Below are positions 1 to 7,600 of a stretch of 9,699 bases of DNA, one piece after another. The translations under genes were made by a program, and so were the position numbers. How positions within the stretch are numbered: the first letter of the stretch is position 1; every line of letters starts with the position of its first letter. The notes under the pieces are model-generated. The model was not told the origin of the DNA. It did no database searches and saw only the letters and a list, made by a program, of their open reading frames with translations. The stretch comes from JANNMJ01 sp031397815. GTDB taxonomy: Bacteria; Bacteroidota; Bacteroidia; Cytophagales; Hymenobacteraceae. Where the stretch lies: NCBI GenBank assembly GCA_031397815.1, contig JANNMJ010000039.1, forward strand, positions 1 to 9,699, read 5' to 3'.

Positions 1-46
1 GGGCTTACGCCGACTACCCCGGGCTTACGCCGCCAACCCCGGGGTT
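1..46. repeat. Right end of a GC-rich hairpin repeat
   Basis: Positions 8-25 repeat, base for base, an 18-nt segment at 8406-8423, which is the 3' edge of the three-hairpin element described at 8276-8421. The motif ACTACCCCGGGCT is the shared core. A second CCCCGGG block follows, and a perfect 12-nt palindrome AACCCCGGGGTT lies at 35-46. The window edge cuts the element, so only its end is visible. This is the same repeat family that surrounds the restriction gene, showing that the family is not confined to that locus. Confidence 0.6.
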
Positions 47-66
47 GCACGGGCCACCCCTCGCTT

Positions 67-79
67 CCCCCCCCCCCCC
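67..79. repeat. Poly-C tract (13 C)
   Basis: An uninterrupted run of 13 cytosines lies about 155 bases upstream of the ATG of the DUF3494 gene. Homopolymers of this length are prone to slipped-strand length change. It lies in non-coding DNA, so any effect would be on promoter or leader spacing, not on reading frame. No promoter was recognised beside it, so a regulatory role is speculative. Confidence 0.75.
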
Positions 80-80
80 A

Positions 81-234
81 CTTCACCAACGGAATTTGCC
101 GAAATCGAGCAGTTCGTGTCGTTTTCGATAAAGTTCGTGTACAAAGCCCGGCGGATAGATTAAAAAAGAATAAAGATTTGATACAGGTCATTTCCTGTGG
201 ATGACATTTTTTCTTTACAAAATCCTCCGTCACA
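81..234 (+). other. Leader region of the DUF3494 gene
   Basis: This AT-richer stretch precedes the ATG at 235. It holds a 9-nt direct repeat AGTTCGTGT at 111-119 and 132-140, start to start 21 bases (about two helical turns), which could be a regulator site. An AAGATTTG at 173-180 is close to the Bacteroidota -7 consensus TAnnTTTG, but no matching TTG lies at the expected -33 distance, so I do not call a promoter. No Shine-Dalgarno sequence is seen before the ATG, which is usual in this phylum. Confidence 0.35.
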
Positions 235-2814
235 ATGAAAAAGTTGATTTACTCCCTGTTGGTAACTGCACTCCCTACGGTATGCAGCGCGCAGGTGACG
301 CCACCGGCGCTCGGTGCTGCGTCGAGTTTCGCGCTGTTTACGGCAGTTGGCGCGTTTGATAATGTGGGCCCGTCTATCGTCCACGGCGATATCGGGACTA
401 ATGCCGGGGCCTTCAGCGGTTTCCCGCTGGGGACGGTGTTCGGCAACATTCACGTGGCCGACACTTATTCTACCCAAGCGGCTACGGATGTGCAGAATGC
501 CTTTGGGCAGCTGTCGAACATCTCGTGCGTGGTACCGCTCGGCGTATTGGGGGGCACCGGCGGCAACCCGCAAGTGCTGACGCCGAACGCGTATTGCGTG
601 GGCGGCGCAACCACCCTGGCCGGTGAGCTGATTCTGGATGCGCAGGGCGACCCGAACGCGGTCTTCTTCATCCGCGTCAGCGGCGCCCTCACGACGGACG
701 AAGGCTCCATTGTGAGCCTCGCGAACGGCGCTTCGCTCAACAACGTGTACTGGCAGGTAACGGGCCGCGCAGACTTAGGCCACAACTCGTTTTTCCAAGG
801 GACGCTGGTGGTCGATGGAGCCATTAATCTGATTGAAGGCACGACCCTGTTGGGCCGTGGCCTGAGCCGCACCGGCGGAATTACGATGGACGCCAGCACG
901 GTAAACGCCCCAGTGCTGACCACGACGGCGTGGCTCAGCAGCAATACCGGCACCCTGGCCTCGCGCCAGAACTGGTTTTCGGCAGCTAACTGGAGCAACG
1001 GCGTGCCAACGGCGCAGCTCGAAGCGGTTATCCTGAGCGGGCGGCCGGCTTACCCGGTGATTGCCAGCGGAACACCCGTCGCGAATGGCGTAACCCTCGG
1101 CTCGGGCGCTTCGCTGACCCAGAGCGGCGGCACGCTTCAGCTCCTCGGCGCTTTCAATAACAGCGGCACGTTCACCGCCACCGGCGGCACCGTGGAGCTG
1201 ACGGGGCTGAGCAACCAGCAAGTAGGTGGCACCAGTAACACCCGGTTCTGGAACCTGACCGTCGGGTTGGCGGGCGCCTCGCTCACCGGCGCCGCGCAGG
1301 TGAAGCGCGTGCTGACCCTCAACGGCAACCTGCTGACGAGCGGCCGACCCATGACCCTCCTCGCCGACGCTACCGGCACGGCGATGGTGGTCAACTCCGG
1401 CGGGCTGCTGACCGGCTCGACGGCCGTGCAGCGCTACCTGACCACGACGGCGAACGCCGGTCTCGGCTACCGCCACATGAGCACCCCCGTGGTGAGCACC
1501 ACCGTGAACGACATGACGACGCCCGGCTTCACCGCGAAGACGAACACAGCGTACAACCCGCTCCCGACGCCGTTCATGACGGCTGCGCAGTTCCCGAACG
1601 TGTTCGGTTACGACGAAACCCGTGGCGGTGCCGCCAACCAAAACTTCGCCGACGGCTACTTCTCCCCCGCTTCGGTGGAGGCGCCGCTGGTGAGCGGCCG
1701 GGGCTACTCGGTGTACATCAAAGGCGGTCTGACGCCTGATTTCGTGGGCGAGCTGCGTAGCGGCGACCTCGTGATGCCGAACCTGACCCGCACCGGCAAC
1801 GGCGGCAAATCGGGCTGGCACCTGCTCGGCAACCCCTACCCTAGCCCCTTGGATTGGGATTTGGTGAGCGTGCCGACCGGCATGAGCAACGCCATCTCGG
1901 TGTTCAAGACGACCGGCACCAACCAGGCCGGTGTGTACCTGACGCGCGTCAGCGACGGCCTCGGCAACGGCACGGGCACGCTCACCGACGGACATCTGGC
2001 GATGGGCCAAGGCTTTTTCGCGCAGGTGACGGGGGCTGGCCCCGTGGACTTCACGTTCCCGCAAGCCGCCCGCCTGACGACTTACGCCAACCCGGCGCAC
2101 TTCCGCGCCGCGCCGGAAACCCGGCCGATGCTCACGATGACGCTTCGTCAGCAGCACGAAACCGCTGCGGAGGCGCAGGGTTCGGCCCAGATTTACTTCA
2201 CCACCGACGCCACCACCGGCAGCAACGATGCCTTCGACGGTGCTAGCCCCGCGCGCAACGTGGGTGTCCCGACGCTCGTGACGCTCGCCAACGCCACCGA
2301 GCTGGCCGTCAACGGCCTGCCAACCGCGAGCCTGACGACCGGCCTCGTGGTGCCGCTCCTGCTCGACCTGCCGACGGCGGGTACTTACACGCTCGGCGTG
2401 GCGCAATTGCGCAATCTGGCCGATCAGGAAGTGTTCTTGGTCGACCAATTGAGCCACACGCGGTATGACTTGTCGCAGCAGTCGGCCATCACGTTCTCGG
2501 CCGACCGCGCCGGTGAAGACCGCACGCGCTTCACGCTGGAATTGGGTCGGCAGGCGCGCAGCGTATCGGCCCTCGCCACCGACAAAGCCGCTATCTCGCT
2601 CTACCCGAACCCCGCCGCCGGTAACGACGTGCGCCTCGCCCTCAGCAACCCAACCGGCCGTCAGCTGGTGGAGCTGCTCGACGCCACCGGTCGCCTCGTC
2701 CGGACCACCTACACCGCCGCCGACGGCACCGCCGTACTGCCGGTAACGGGCCTCACGACGGGTGTGTACGTGGTGCGCGCCGCCAACGCTACGCAGCGCT
2801 TGCTGATTAAGTAA
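235..2814 (+). CDS. Secreted DUF3494 (ice-binding-like) protein with T9SS sorting domain
   Basis: This 859-residue protein is probably exported and attached to the cell surface. Residues 1-20 are a signal peptide (KK, hydrophobic core, cleavage likely at CSA-Q). Residues about 26-225 match the DUF3494 / ice-binding-like adhesin family: LGAASSFALF at 26-35, GDIGTN at 51-56, VFFIRVSGAL at 143-152 and VYWQV at 171-175, followed by the glycine-rich end of the beta-solenoid. Cys98 and Cys121 could form a disulfide. Residues 231-about 400 are Thr/Ser/Gly-rich and look like further beta-solenoid or linker (RFWNLTV at 337-343). LLGNPYPSP at 530-538 is typical of large secreted Bacteroidota proteins. 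Residues 787-859 form a type A T9SS C-terminal domain (YPNP at 790-793, GVYVVR near 835-840, ending RLLIK). Family members bind ice or act in adhesion; which applies here cannot be read from sequence. The ATG fits the signal peptide exactly. The gene is a single unit closed by the terminator at 2888. Confidence 0.92.
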   Translation: MKKLIYSLLVTALPTVCSAQVTPPALGAASSFALFTAVGAFDNVGPSIVHGDIGTNAGAFSGFPLGTVFGNIHVADTYSTQAATDVQNAFGQLSNISCVVPLGVLGGTGGNPQVLTPNAYCVGGATTLAGELILDAQGDPNAVFFIRVSGALTTDEGSIVSLANGASLNNVYWQVTGRADLGHNSFFQGTLVVDGAINLIEGTTLLGRGLSRTGGITMDASTVNAPVLTTTAWLSSNTGTLASRQNWFSAANWSNGVPTAQLEAVILSGRPAYPVIASGTPVANGVTLGSGASLTQSGGTLQLLGAFNNSGTFTATGGTVELTGLSNQQVGGTSNTRFWNLTVGLAGASLTGAAQVKRVLTLNGNLLTSGRPMTLLADATGTAMVVNSGGLLTGSTAVQRYLTTTANAGLGYRHMSTPVVSTTVNDMTTPGFTAKTNTAYNPLPTPFMTAAQFPNVFGYDETRGGAANQNFADGYFSPASVEAPLVSGRGYSVYIKGGLTPDFVGELRSGDLVMPNLTRTGNGGKSGWHLLGNPYPSPLDWDLVSVPTGMSNAISVFKTTGTNQAGVYLTRVSDGLGNGTGTLTDGHLAMGQGFFAQVTGAGPVDFTFPQAARLTTYANPAHFRAAPETRPMLTMTLRQQHETAAEAQGSAQIYFTTDATTGSNDAFDGASPARNVGVPTLVTLANATELAVNGLPTASLTTGLVVPLLLDLPTAGTYTLGVAQLRNLADQEVFLVDQLSHTRYDLSQQSAITFSADRAGEDRTRFTLELGRQARSVSALATDKAAISLYPNPAAGNDVRLALSNPTGRQLVELLDATGRLVRTTYTAADGTAVLPVTGLTTGVYVVRAANATQRLLIK

Positions 2815-2887
2815 TCGGCTCGGCCCCCTCTCTCGGATTAACCGGCAGTCGTTGGTAAGCCTCTGTTGGTTGATTCGTCGGAAATAG

Positions 2888-2933
2888 ATAATCCCCCGGG
2901 AAGTAGTCGCTACTTTCCGGGGGATTATTTTTT
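2888..2933 (+). terminator. Intrinsic terminator of the DUF3494 gene
   Basis: A 19-bp inverted repeat has arms at 2888-2906 and 2910-2928, loop TCG, and one G-T pair as its only imperfection. The core is CCCCCGG pairing with CCGGGGG. A T-run (2928-2933) follows on the plus strand. It starts 74 bases after the stop codon. On the minus strand the trailing bases are not T-rich, so it is a better terminator for the plus-strand gene than for the minus-strand gene at 3196-3702. Confidence 0.85.
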
Positions 2934-3195
2934 GGGGGACGGGTGGGTGGACGAGGGGGGTTCTCGCAGGGTGACGGGGTGTTTGCGCAGTGTCTCGCAG
3001 TGTTTTTGGGTGGGTGGAGGTGTTTTGAGTAGTTGGGTATTAGCAGGTTTTCGGGCCTGTCATTCCTACGTACCCTACCCGGCACCGTCTCGGTGCCGGT
3101 GGTTTAGGGCGGATTGGTCTCGGCAGCCTCTGCGCTTCCAGCACCCGACGGCGCTCGGCCCTATGGTTTCGGTAAGCCCCGTGGCGCTGCCGTTA
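2934..3195. other. Intergenic region between convergent genes, with repeat fragments
   Basis: This lies between two convergent genes. The first part (2940-3030) is G/T-rich with no feature I recognise. Positions about 3036-3064 (GGGTATT, then AGCAGGT, then CCTGTC) resemble 3925-3955. Positions 3066-3130 are a copy of the CCTACGTA/CGGCACCG hairpin repeat, also seen at 4161-4220 and 8224-8258. Open frames crossing the region on either strand lack protein-like composition and are not called. Confidence 0.5.
3066..3130. repeat. CGGCACCG hairpin repeat, copy 1
   Basis: The core is a perfect 8-bp stem at 3080-3098 (arms CGGCACCG and CGGTGCCG, loop TCT). It is preceded by CCTACGTACCC and followed by a tail (GGTGGTT, then GATTGG, then GCAGC) that recurs after the copy at 4171-4189. 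The third copy, at 8234-8252, has loop TCC. Conserved flanks plus a conserved stem show one interspersed repeat family, not chance palindromes. Confidence 0.7.
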
Positions 3196-3702
3196 TCAAC
3201 GGGTTTTTAGTTTCGCTTTAAAGTTCTCGCGCACCTTTCGCTCAAACTCCTCTTCGCTCAATTCCAGATCCTGGTAATTGTATACGTCGAAATGCATGAG
3301 ACCTTCCTTAGAAGCAAACTTTTGAGCAAAAGAAATCTTTCGCATTATTGGCAGAGAAGCACACAATGCTGTGTGTCTCATCTTTTTTGAGAGCCGATAT
3401 CTTTTATCAACAAGCTTTATTTTACCCTGCTGAAGCTCGATTTTTAGGCTATCCTGCCTCCGGTTAAACGCATCCAGAGTGTCGAGGGCGATAGTAAGCT
3501 GCCTCAATTCTGCGTAGGAGCGGTAATACCAGTGATTATACAGCTCATACCGCACGACTTTATCATCTACCGTAACGACAACATCAAAGTGCCCCGGTAA
3601 AATCTTTGGGCCTTTCCGGGCACTAAAAGTCTCTTGTGCACGACTTGCATGACTGCTGAGCTGCAAAAGCAGCAGAAACACCACGGCCAATCTGATTGAC
3701 AT
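3196..3702 (-). CDS. Small secreted protein of unknown function
   Basis: This encodes 168 residues that I do not recognise. Residues 1-22 are a clear signal peptide (MSIRL, then a Leu-rich core, cleavage likely at SRA-Q), so the mature protein of about 146 residues is periplasmic or exported. There is no lipobox and no T9SS domain. The middle contains an aromatic patch, NHWYYRSY (about 56-63), followed by a likely helix; the C-terminus is charged (EEEFERKVRENFKAKLKTR). A GGGAGGAG stretch lies about 17 bases before the ATG at 3702. Composition differs from its neighbours: my hand counts give 38% GC for 3301-3360 and 48% for 3421-3480, against about 70% elsewhere. This suggests recent acquisition or low expression constraint. 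It converges on the DUF3494 gene and sits between repeats. It is likely a real gene because signal peptide, start and composition agree, but its function is open. Confidence 0.75.
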   Translation of the reverse strand: MSIRLAVVFLLLLQLSSHASRAQETFSARKGPKILPGHFDVVVTVDDKVVRYELYNHWYYRSYAELRQLTIALDTLDAFNRRQDSLKIELQQGKIKLVDKRYRLSKKMRHTALCASLPIMRKISFAQKFASKEGLMHFDVYNYQDLELSEEEFERKVRENFKAKLKTR

Positions 3703-4015
3703 CGGATATCATTTATTGGTAAGCTCCTCCCTCGGAATAGCCCGCCCCCAAAGCTGCCAGCCTACGGGAATCAGGCCCCCAAGGTAAAAACAGGCATCGA
3801 CAGAAGCATACGCCGCGAGCTACCACGAGCGCAGGAACGCGCAGGCGCTCCTACGGTTGCCTGGCGCATTTGCCACGGTCGATTCCCGCCTCCGCGCTTG
3901 ACGCGGGGCTCTGGCCCCGTGTCGGGTATTCGCAGGTCTCTTGACCTGCCGGTAGACCTGTCATAAAGGGCGCGTGCCCAGCACTGTCCCTTAGATGGTG
4001 TTGATCCGCTTTAGG
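3703..4015. other. Gene-free region upstream of the small secreted protein
   Basis: This contains the presumed promoter and leader of the minus-strand gene (3703-3800); TACCTTGG on the minus strand near 3778-3785 resembles the -7 element TAnnTTTG, but no -33 TTG was found. From about 3898 it becomes repeat DNA. GCGGGGCTCTGGCCCCGTG (about 3902-3920) and the following GGGTATTCGCAGG are a diverged copy, in the same orientation as 8156-8219, of the repeat also found inverted at 4071 and 4254. CAGGTCTCTTGACCTG at 3932-3947 is a 6-bp-stem hairpin. No gene is supported. Confidence 0.4.
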
Positions 4016-4045
4016 ACGCCATCTCTGGGACAGAGCTGGCCACGC
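4016..4045. repeat. 30-nt hairpin direct repeat, left copy
   Basis: Positions 4016-4045 match 4544-4573 at 29 of 30 bases, in the same orientation. Each copy can fold: CTCTG pairs with CAGAG around a 3-nt loop, and outer GCCA pairs with TGGC. The single difference (GGA against AGA) is in the loop. The two copies bracket the repeat island 4046-4543. Confidence 0.75.
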
Positions 4046-4070
4046 GTCAAGAGTGCGCCGATTGGGGTGG

Positions 4071-4144
4071 CGGGCCAGAGCCCCGCGAATAGCCCGCACG
4101 GGGCAGAGCCCCGCGCGATTCGGGGGGTGGCGATTCGGGGGGGG
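4071..4144. repeat. GAATAGCCCGCACGGGGC repeat, copy A, with 15-nt tandem tail
   Basis: The segment CGCGAATAGCCCGCACGGGG is shared with 4274-4303 in direct orientation and with 8156-8219 in inverted orientation. It ends in a 15-nt tandem motif (GATTCGGGGGGTGGC at 4117-4131, then a truncated copy at 4132-4144). Open frames across it translate to Pro/Arg-rich repeats and are not treated as genes. Confidence 0.65.
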
Positions 4145-4160
4145 CTCTTGACCCTGCCAG

Positions 4161-4248
4161 CCTACGTATCCGGCACCGTCTCGGTGCCGGTGGTTGAGCG
4201 CCGATTGGCCTCAGCAGCTCCGGCCCGAGACGGTGCCGGGTACGTAGG
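4161..4248. repeat. CGGCACCG hairpin repeat, copy 2, with inverted half copy
   Basis: Positions 4171-4189 repeat the 8-bp stem (CGGCACCG / CGGTGCCG, loop TCT). In addition, the left half of the element (4161-4184) occurs inverted at 4225-4248 with 23 of 24 bases matching, so the two arms can form a 24-bp cruciform around a 40-base spacer. This looks like a nested or head-to-head insertion of the same repeat. Confidence 0.7.
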
Positions 4249-4253
4249 TCGGC

Positions 4254-4358
4254 GCCCGTCTCGGGTGCGGGGCCATAGTCCCGCGAATAGCCCGCACGGG
4301 GCCGGAGCCCCGCGAGATTCCGGGGGCGGCGATTCGGGGGGCGGCGATTCGGGGGGGG
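4254..4358. repeat. GAATAGCCCGCACGGGGC repeat, copy B, with three 15-nt tandem units
   Basis: Positions 4254-4317 are an inverted copy of 8156-8219, with only a few differences over about 64 bases. The end runs into three tandem 15-nt units: 4316-4330, 4331-4345 and 4346-4358 (last truncated; consensus GATTCGGGGGGCGGC). Copy A at 4071-4144 has two such units, so the unit number varies within the window. Confidence 0.7.
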
Positions 4359-4381
4359 CGAGTTTGGTCCAACCCTACGTA

Positions 4382-4524
4382 CCCGGGGTAGATTTTTTTC
4401 AAAAATCAACCCCGGGCTCCTGTGATGAAACCCCTTCGGGGTATTGGAATGGTGGTTTTTGACGTGGACCGGGTACCCCGAAGGGGTTTCATCCTAGAAG
4501 CCCGGGGTTGCCGTAGGCTACCCC
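4382..4524. repeat. Three-hairpin element, downstream copy
   Basis: Hairpin 1 (4382-4418) has outer arms CCCGGGGT and ACCCCGGG and inner arms GATTTTT and AAAAATC around loop TTC; the same 37 bases occur at 8276-8312. Hairpin 2 is a pair of exact 20-nt complementary arms at 4424-4443 and 4474-4493, each itself a small hairpin (ACCCC, loop TTC, GGGGT; and ACCCC, loop GAA, GGGGT). Hairpin 3 (4504-4524) pairs GGGGT with ACCCC and GCC with GGC around loop GTA. The copy at 8276-8421 keeps this architecture with different paired bases in hairpins 2 and 3. It is not an ordinary terminator, since its T-run is inside a stem. Confidence 0.75.
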
Positions 4525-4543
4525 AGCACCTCGCGCCGAATCA

Positions 4544-4573
4544 ACGCCATCTCTGAGACAGAGCTGGCCACGC
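4544..4573. repeat. 30-nt hairpin direct repeat, right copy
   Basis: This is the second copy of the element at 4016-4045 (29 of 30 identical, loop AGA instead of GGA). It closes the repeat island and stands 60 bases from the stop codon of the restriction gene. Confidence 0.75.
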
Positions 4574-4632
4574 CCATTCACATCCCCACATCTCCCACAT
4601 CTCCCAAATCCCCACATCCCCCCCCCAAACCC
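4574..4632. other. CA/C-rich low-complexity stretch after the restriction gene
   Basis: This is made of near-repeats of CCCACATC ending in nine Cs (4618-4626). The 15-mer AATCCCCACATCCCC at 4607-4621 occurs inverted at 8072-8086, just upstream of the start of the same gene, so the gene is closely framed by it. Because the stretch is low in complexity, this may be a shared sequence bias. No T-run hairpin was found here, so a terminator for the gene is not evident. Confidence 0.45.
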
Positions 4633-7600
4633 CTAAACCGCATACCCCCCGCCATCCGTCACCCGCACTTGCCCTAACCCGACCAGCGTATCCAGCAGCG
4701 GGCGGACTTTCGCGGGGCCGGCCCCCTTGAACCGCGCCGCGAGGGCGTCGGCGGTGAGGGGGGCGGGGGCGGCTTGCACCACGGCGCGCACCGCGAGGGC
4801 TTGCTCGGCGAGGGCGGTGGGCCAGAGGAGAAGGGTTTCTGGTTTATCGTTTTTGGTTTCTGGGAGAGCCGTCGGGGTGGCTTCCAGACCGAGGGCGGCT
4901 TGGGTGGCTTCGGGGGCTTGGTACGCGGGGCGCAGCCACCGGACTTGCCCGGCGGCCTCCTCCTGCTGGCGCTCGGCGTTGAGGGCGACCAACCGCGCCA
5001 ATACCTCCGGCTCGGGTAAATCAGTCGGCCAGCCGTAGGCGTCCGCGACGGCGGCGTCGAGCTGGCGGTGCAGCTCCAACACCACGGCGGCTAACCCGTG
5101 GGCGTGGGTGAGCTGCTCTTTCGGGGTGAGCGCCGAGGGGGCCTGTCCGGCCCGCAGCTTCTCGACCACGTTGTAGAGGTCGGTGAGCGTGAGCGTGGGG
5201 TGCGCCGCCTGTTGCCGCTTCCGGTGAGCATCCAACTGCTCGGCCAACTTGCGAATGTGGGACTGCTGGGTGGAAGTGGGGGTTGGGAAGGGGAAGGGGT
5301 CGAAGCAACGGGTATTACGGTAACGAGGCGTATTACCTCCTAAATCACTACCAGCCGCTAGTGCCCAAATGACGTGAACGCTGCTTGATAAAACGCCTAA
5401 TACAAAAGCATCATCTGATCCAATTACCATCAGAGCGTCTTCTGGCATGATGTTGTTTTCGAGAAACTGAAAGACGCGGTGTTTAGCGGTCACAACCGTA
5501 GCGATGTAACGCGGGAGTTCCCTTATTAGCCGTCGCAACTCGCGGCGGGGTTCCCCAAAAATCCACCAGTTATCTCGGTACGTAGCACGGTTATTCGCAT
5601 CGCGTTCAGGCTTTACATTCTCCAGTAAGTGTTGGTAGACGTCTGGAAAATCCTCAAGAACTTTATCCGCAGTCAAACCGAATAAATCTATCACCATCAA
5701 CCCCCTTGGCCGAGCGGCAATGTCTTTACCATTGTAGTAGGGCCAAATATGTTGTTCAAGATTAGGCGTACTACCAAGTCCTAAACTTGCTGCTTTCTCA
5801 GGAGTAACAATGAAGCCAGCGCCCATCAACTGAACTCCGCGATTTGCCAAACCCTCATTAGCTCGCAGTCCCTGAGCGTTATCCAAATCAGCGCCAACAG
5901 TTAAGTCTGCCTGTATGCGGCCTATTTGGCTCGAAAAATCAATGTTATACGAATCGTCTTCATCGGCTACTACTTCCCTAGTGACTGTCAATAGTTCTCC
6001 TTCGGATGACTTACTCGCTGGTTCAGCAATAGTAAATGCTACCGTGACTGCGGCCCCGTCCGCAGCATCAACCCACGGATGGTCAGGTATCGCCATTACT
6101 AATGTTAGTACGGACGTGTCACCAGAGACGTAGTTTGTTAAGACGCGTCGATTAAATGGTTGTTTGATACTATTGGTGGTGATGAATCCGAACCGCTCCA
6201 CCTTCCCGGCCTTCACCAGCTCAGCGGCTTTCTGCCACCAGAACATCACCAAGTCCGACGACTCCGACACCCGCCCGGCGTAGGTTTTCCGCAGGGCTTC
6301 GGTGTAGGTATCGCCGAGGGCATCGCGCATCCGGCTGGCGCCCACAAACGGCGGGTTCCCGACGATAAAATCAGCTTCCGGCCATTCGGCGGGGGTGTAG
6401 GTGCCGTTGGGGAGCGCGGTGAGGACGGCGTCGCGGTTTTCGACGTTGCGGAACGAGTCGAGGAGCGGTTCGCGCAGGTCGGTGGGGCCGTGGGTGCGCA
6501 GGTGCCATTGCAGGTAGCCGATGCGGAGCACCACGTCGGCGATGGCCGCCGCGCGGGGGTTCAGCTCCAGCCCCAAAAGCTGACGGGGGCTGACGGTGGT
6601 GGCGCCGCCCAAATCGAGGAGCCCCGACGCGCCGGTGCGGTCGAGGGCGGTGAGCACCTCCCCTTCCAGCCGCTTGAGGTGTTCGAGGGTGACGTACAGG
6701 AAATTCCCCGACCCGCAGGCCGGGTCGAGGACGCGCACGCTCGTCAGGCGCCGCAGGAATTTCACCAGCTCTTCGCGGGCGCCTTTTGGGTCGCCTTCTT
6801 CGGCGCGACGGGCGCTCGCGGCTTGCGCGGCGCCCCACTCGGCGCGCAGCGGCGTGAGCACGGCGGGCAGCACGAGCCGCTCGACGTAGCGGCGGGGCGT
6901 GTAATGGGCACCGAGGCGGTGGCGCTCGGCGGGGTCGAGGGCGCGCTCCAAGAGGGTGCCGAAGATGGCAGGCTCGACGGTGGTCCAGTCGGCGCGGGCC
7001 GATTCGAGGAGCAGCCGAATCTGCGGCTCGTTGAGCGGCAGGGCCGTGGCTTCGTGAAACAGGCTCCCGTTGAAGCGCCGAATCCGCGCCTTCAGCTCCG
7101 ACGAAAACCCGCCGACATCCATCTTCTGCCACAGGCTTTGCAGGGCATCGGGGAGATGCTGGCGGGCGTCGGCGTCGTCGACATAATCCGTCAGCAGCCG
7201 CGTGAACGACCCCTTCGGAATCAGCTCCACATCCTCCGAGAACATCGTAAACAGGCACCGCATCAGGAACTGCGCCACCACCTCCGACGGGTGCCCCGCC
7301 CCTTCGAGCTGCGCGCTCAGCACCGCCAGCCGTTGCGCCAGCTCCCGCGTAACGCGGGCGGCGGCGCGGCTCGGGTCGAGGGTGTCGGGGGCGGTCCAGA
7401 TGCGGTTGAGGAGCGCGCGGGTGGCGTCATCGGCGAGCTGGTCGAGGCGGATACGGGCGCGGCGCGGGTCGGGGAACGGCACATACGCATCGGGCACGCC
7501 GGAGAAATTGGCGTAGAGGTCGATACAGAACCCCAAATCCACTACCACCACGAACGGCGGGCGCGGCTCGGTGGGCGGCAGCGCCCGCACGTACCCGAGG

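Noticed and set aside
775..2457. A 560-codon open frame on the minus strand inside the DUF3494 gene
   Set aside because: Its translation is His/Arg/Gly-rich with no family features; it is a GC-rich antisense shadow of a well-supported gene.
4382..4418. A Rho-independent terminator for the restriction gene
   Set aside because: The T-run is inside the hairpin stem, not after it, the element is over 200 bases past the stop codon, and an identical copy lies upstream of the gene.
3995..4462. Open frames on both strands (Pro/Arg/Gly-rich) in the repeat island
   Set aside because: They consist wholly of repeat sequence; the peptide text repeats with the DNA repeats and recurs at 8126-8425.
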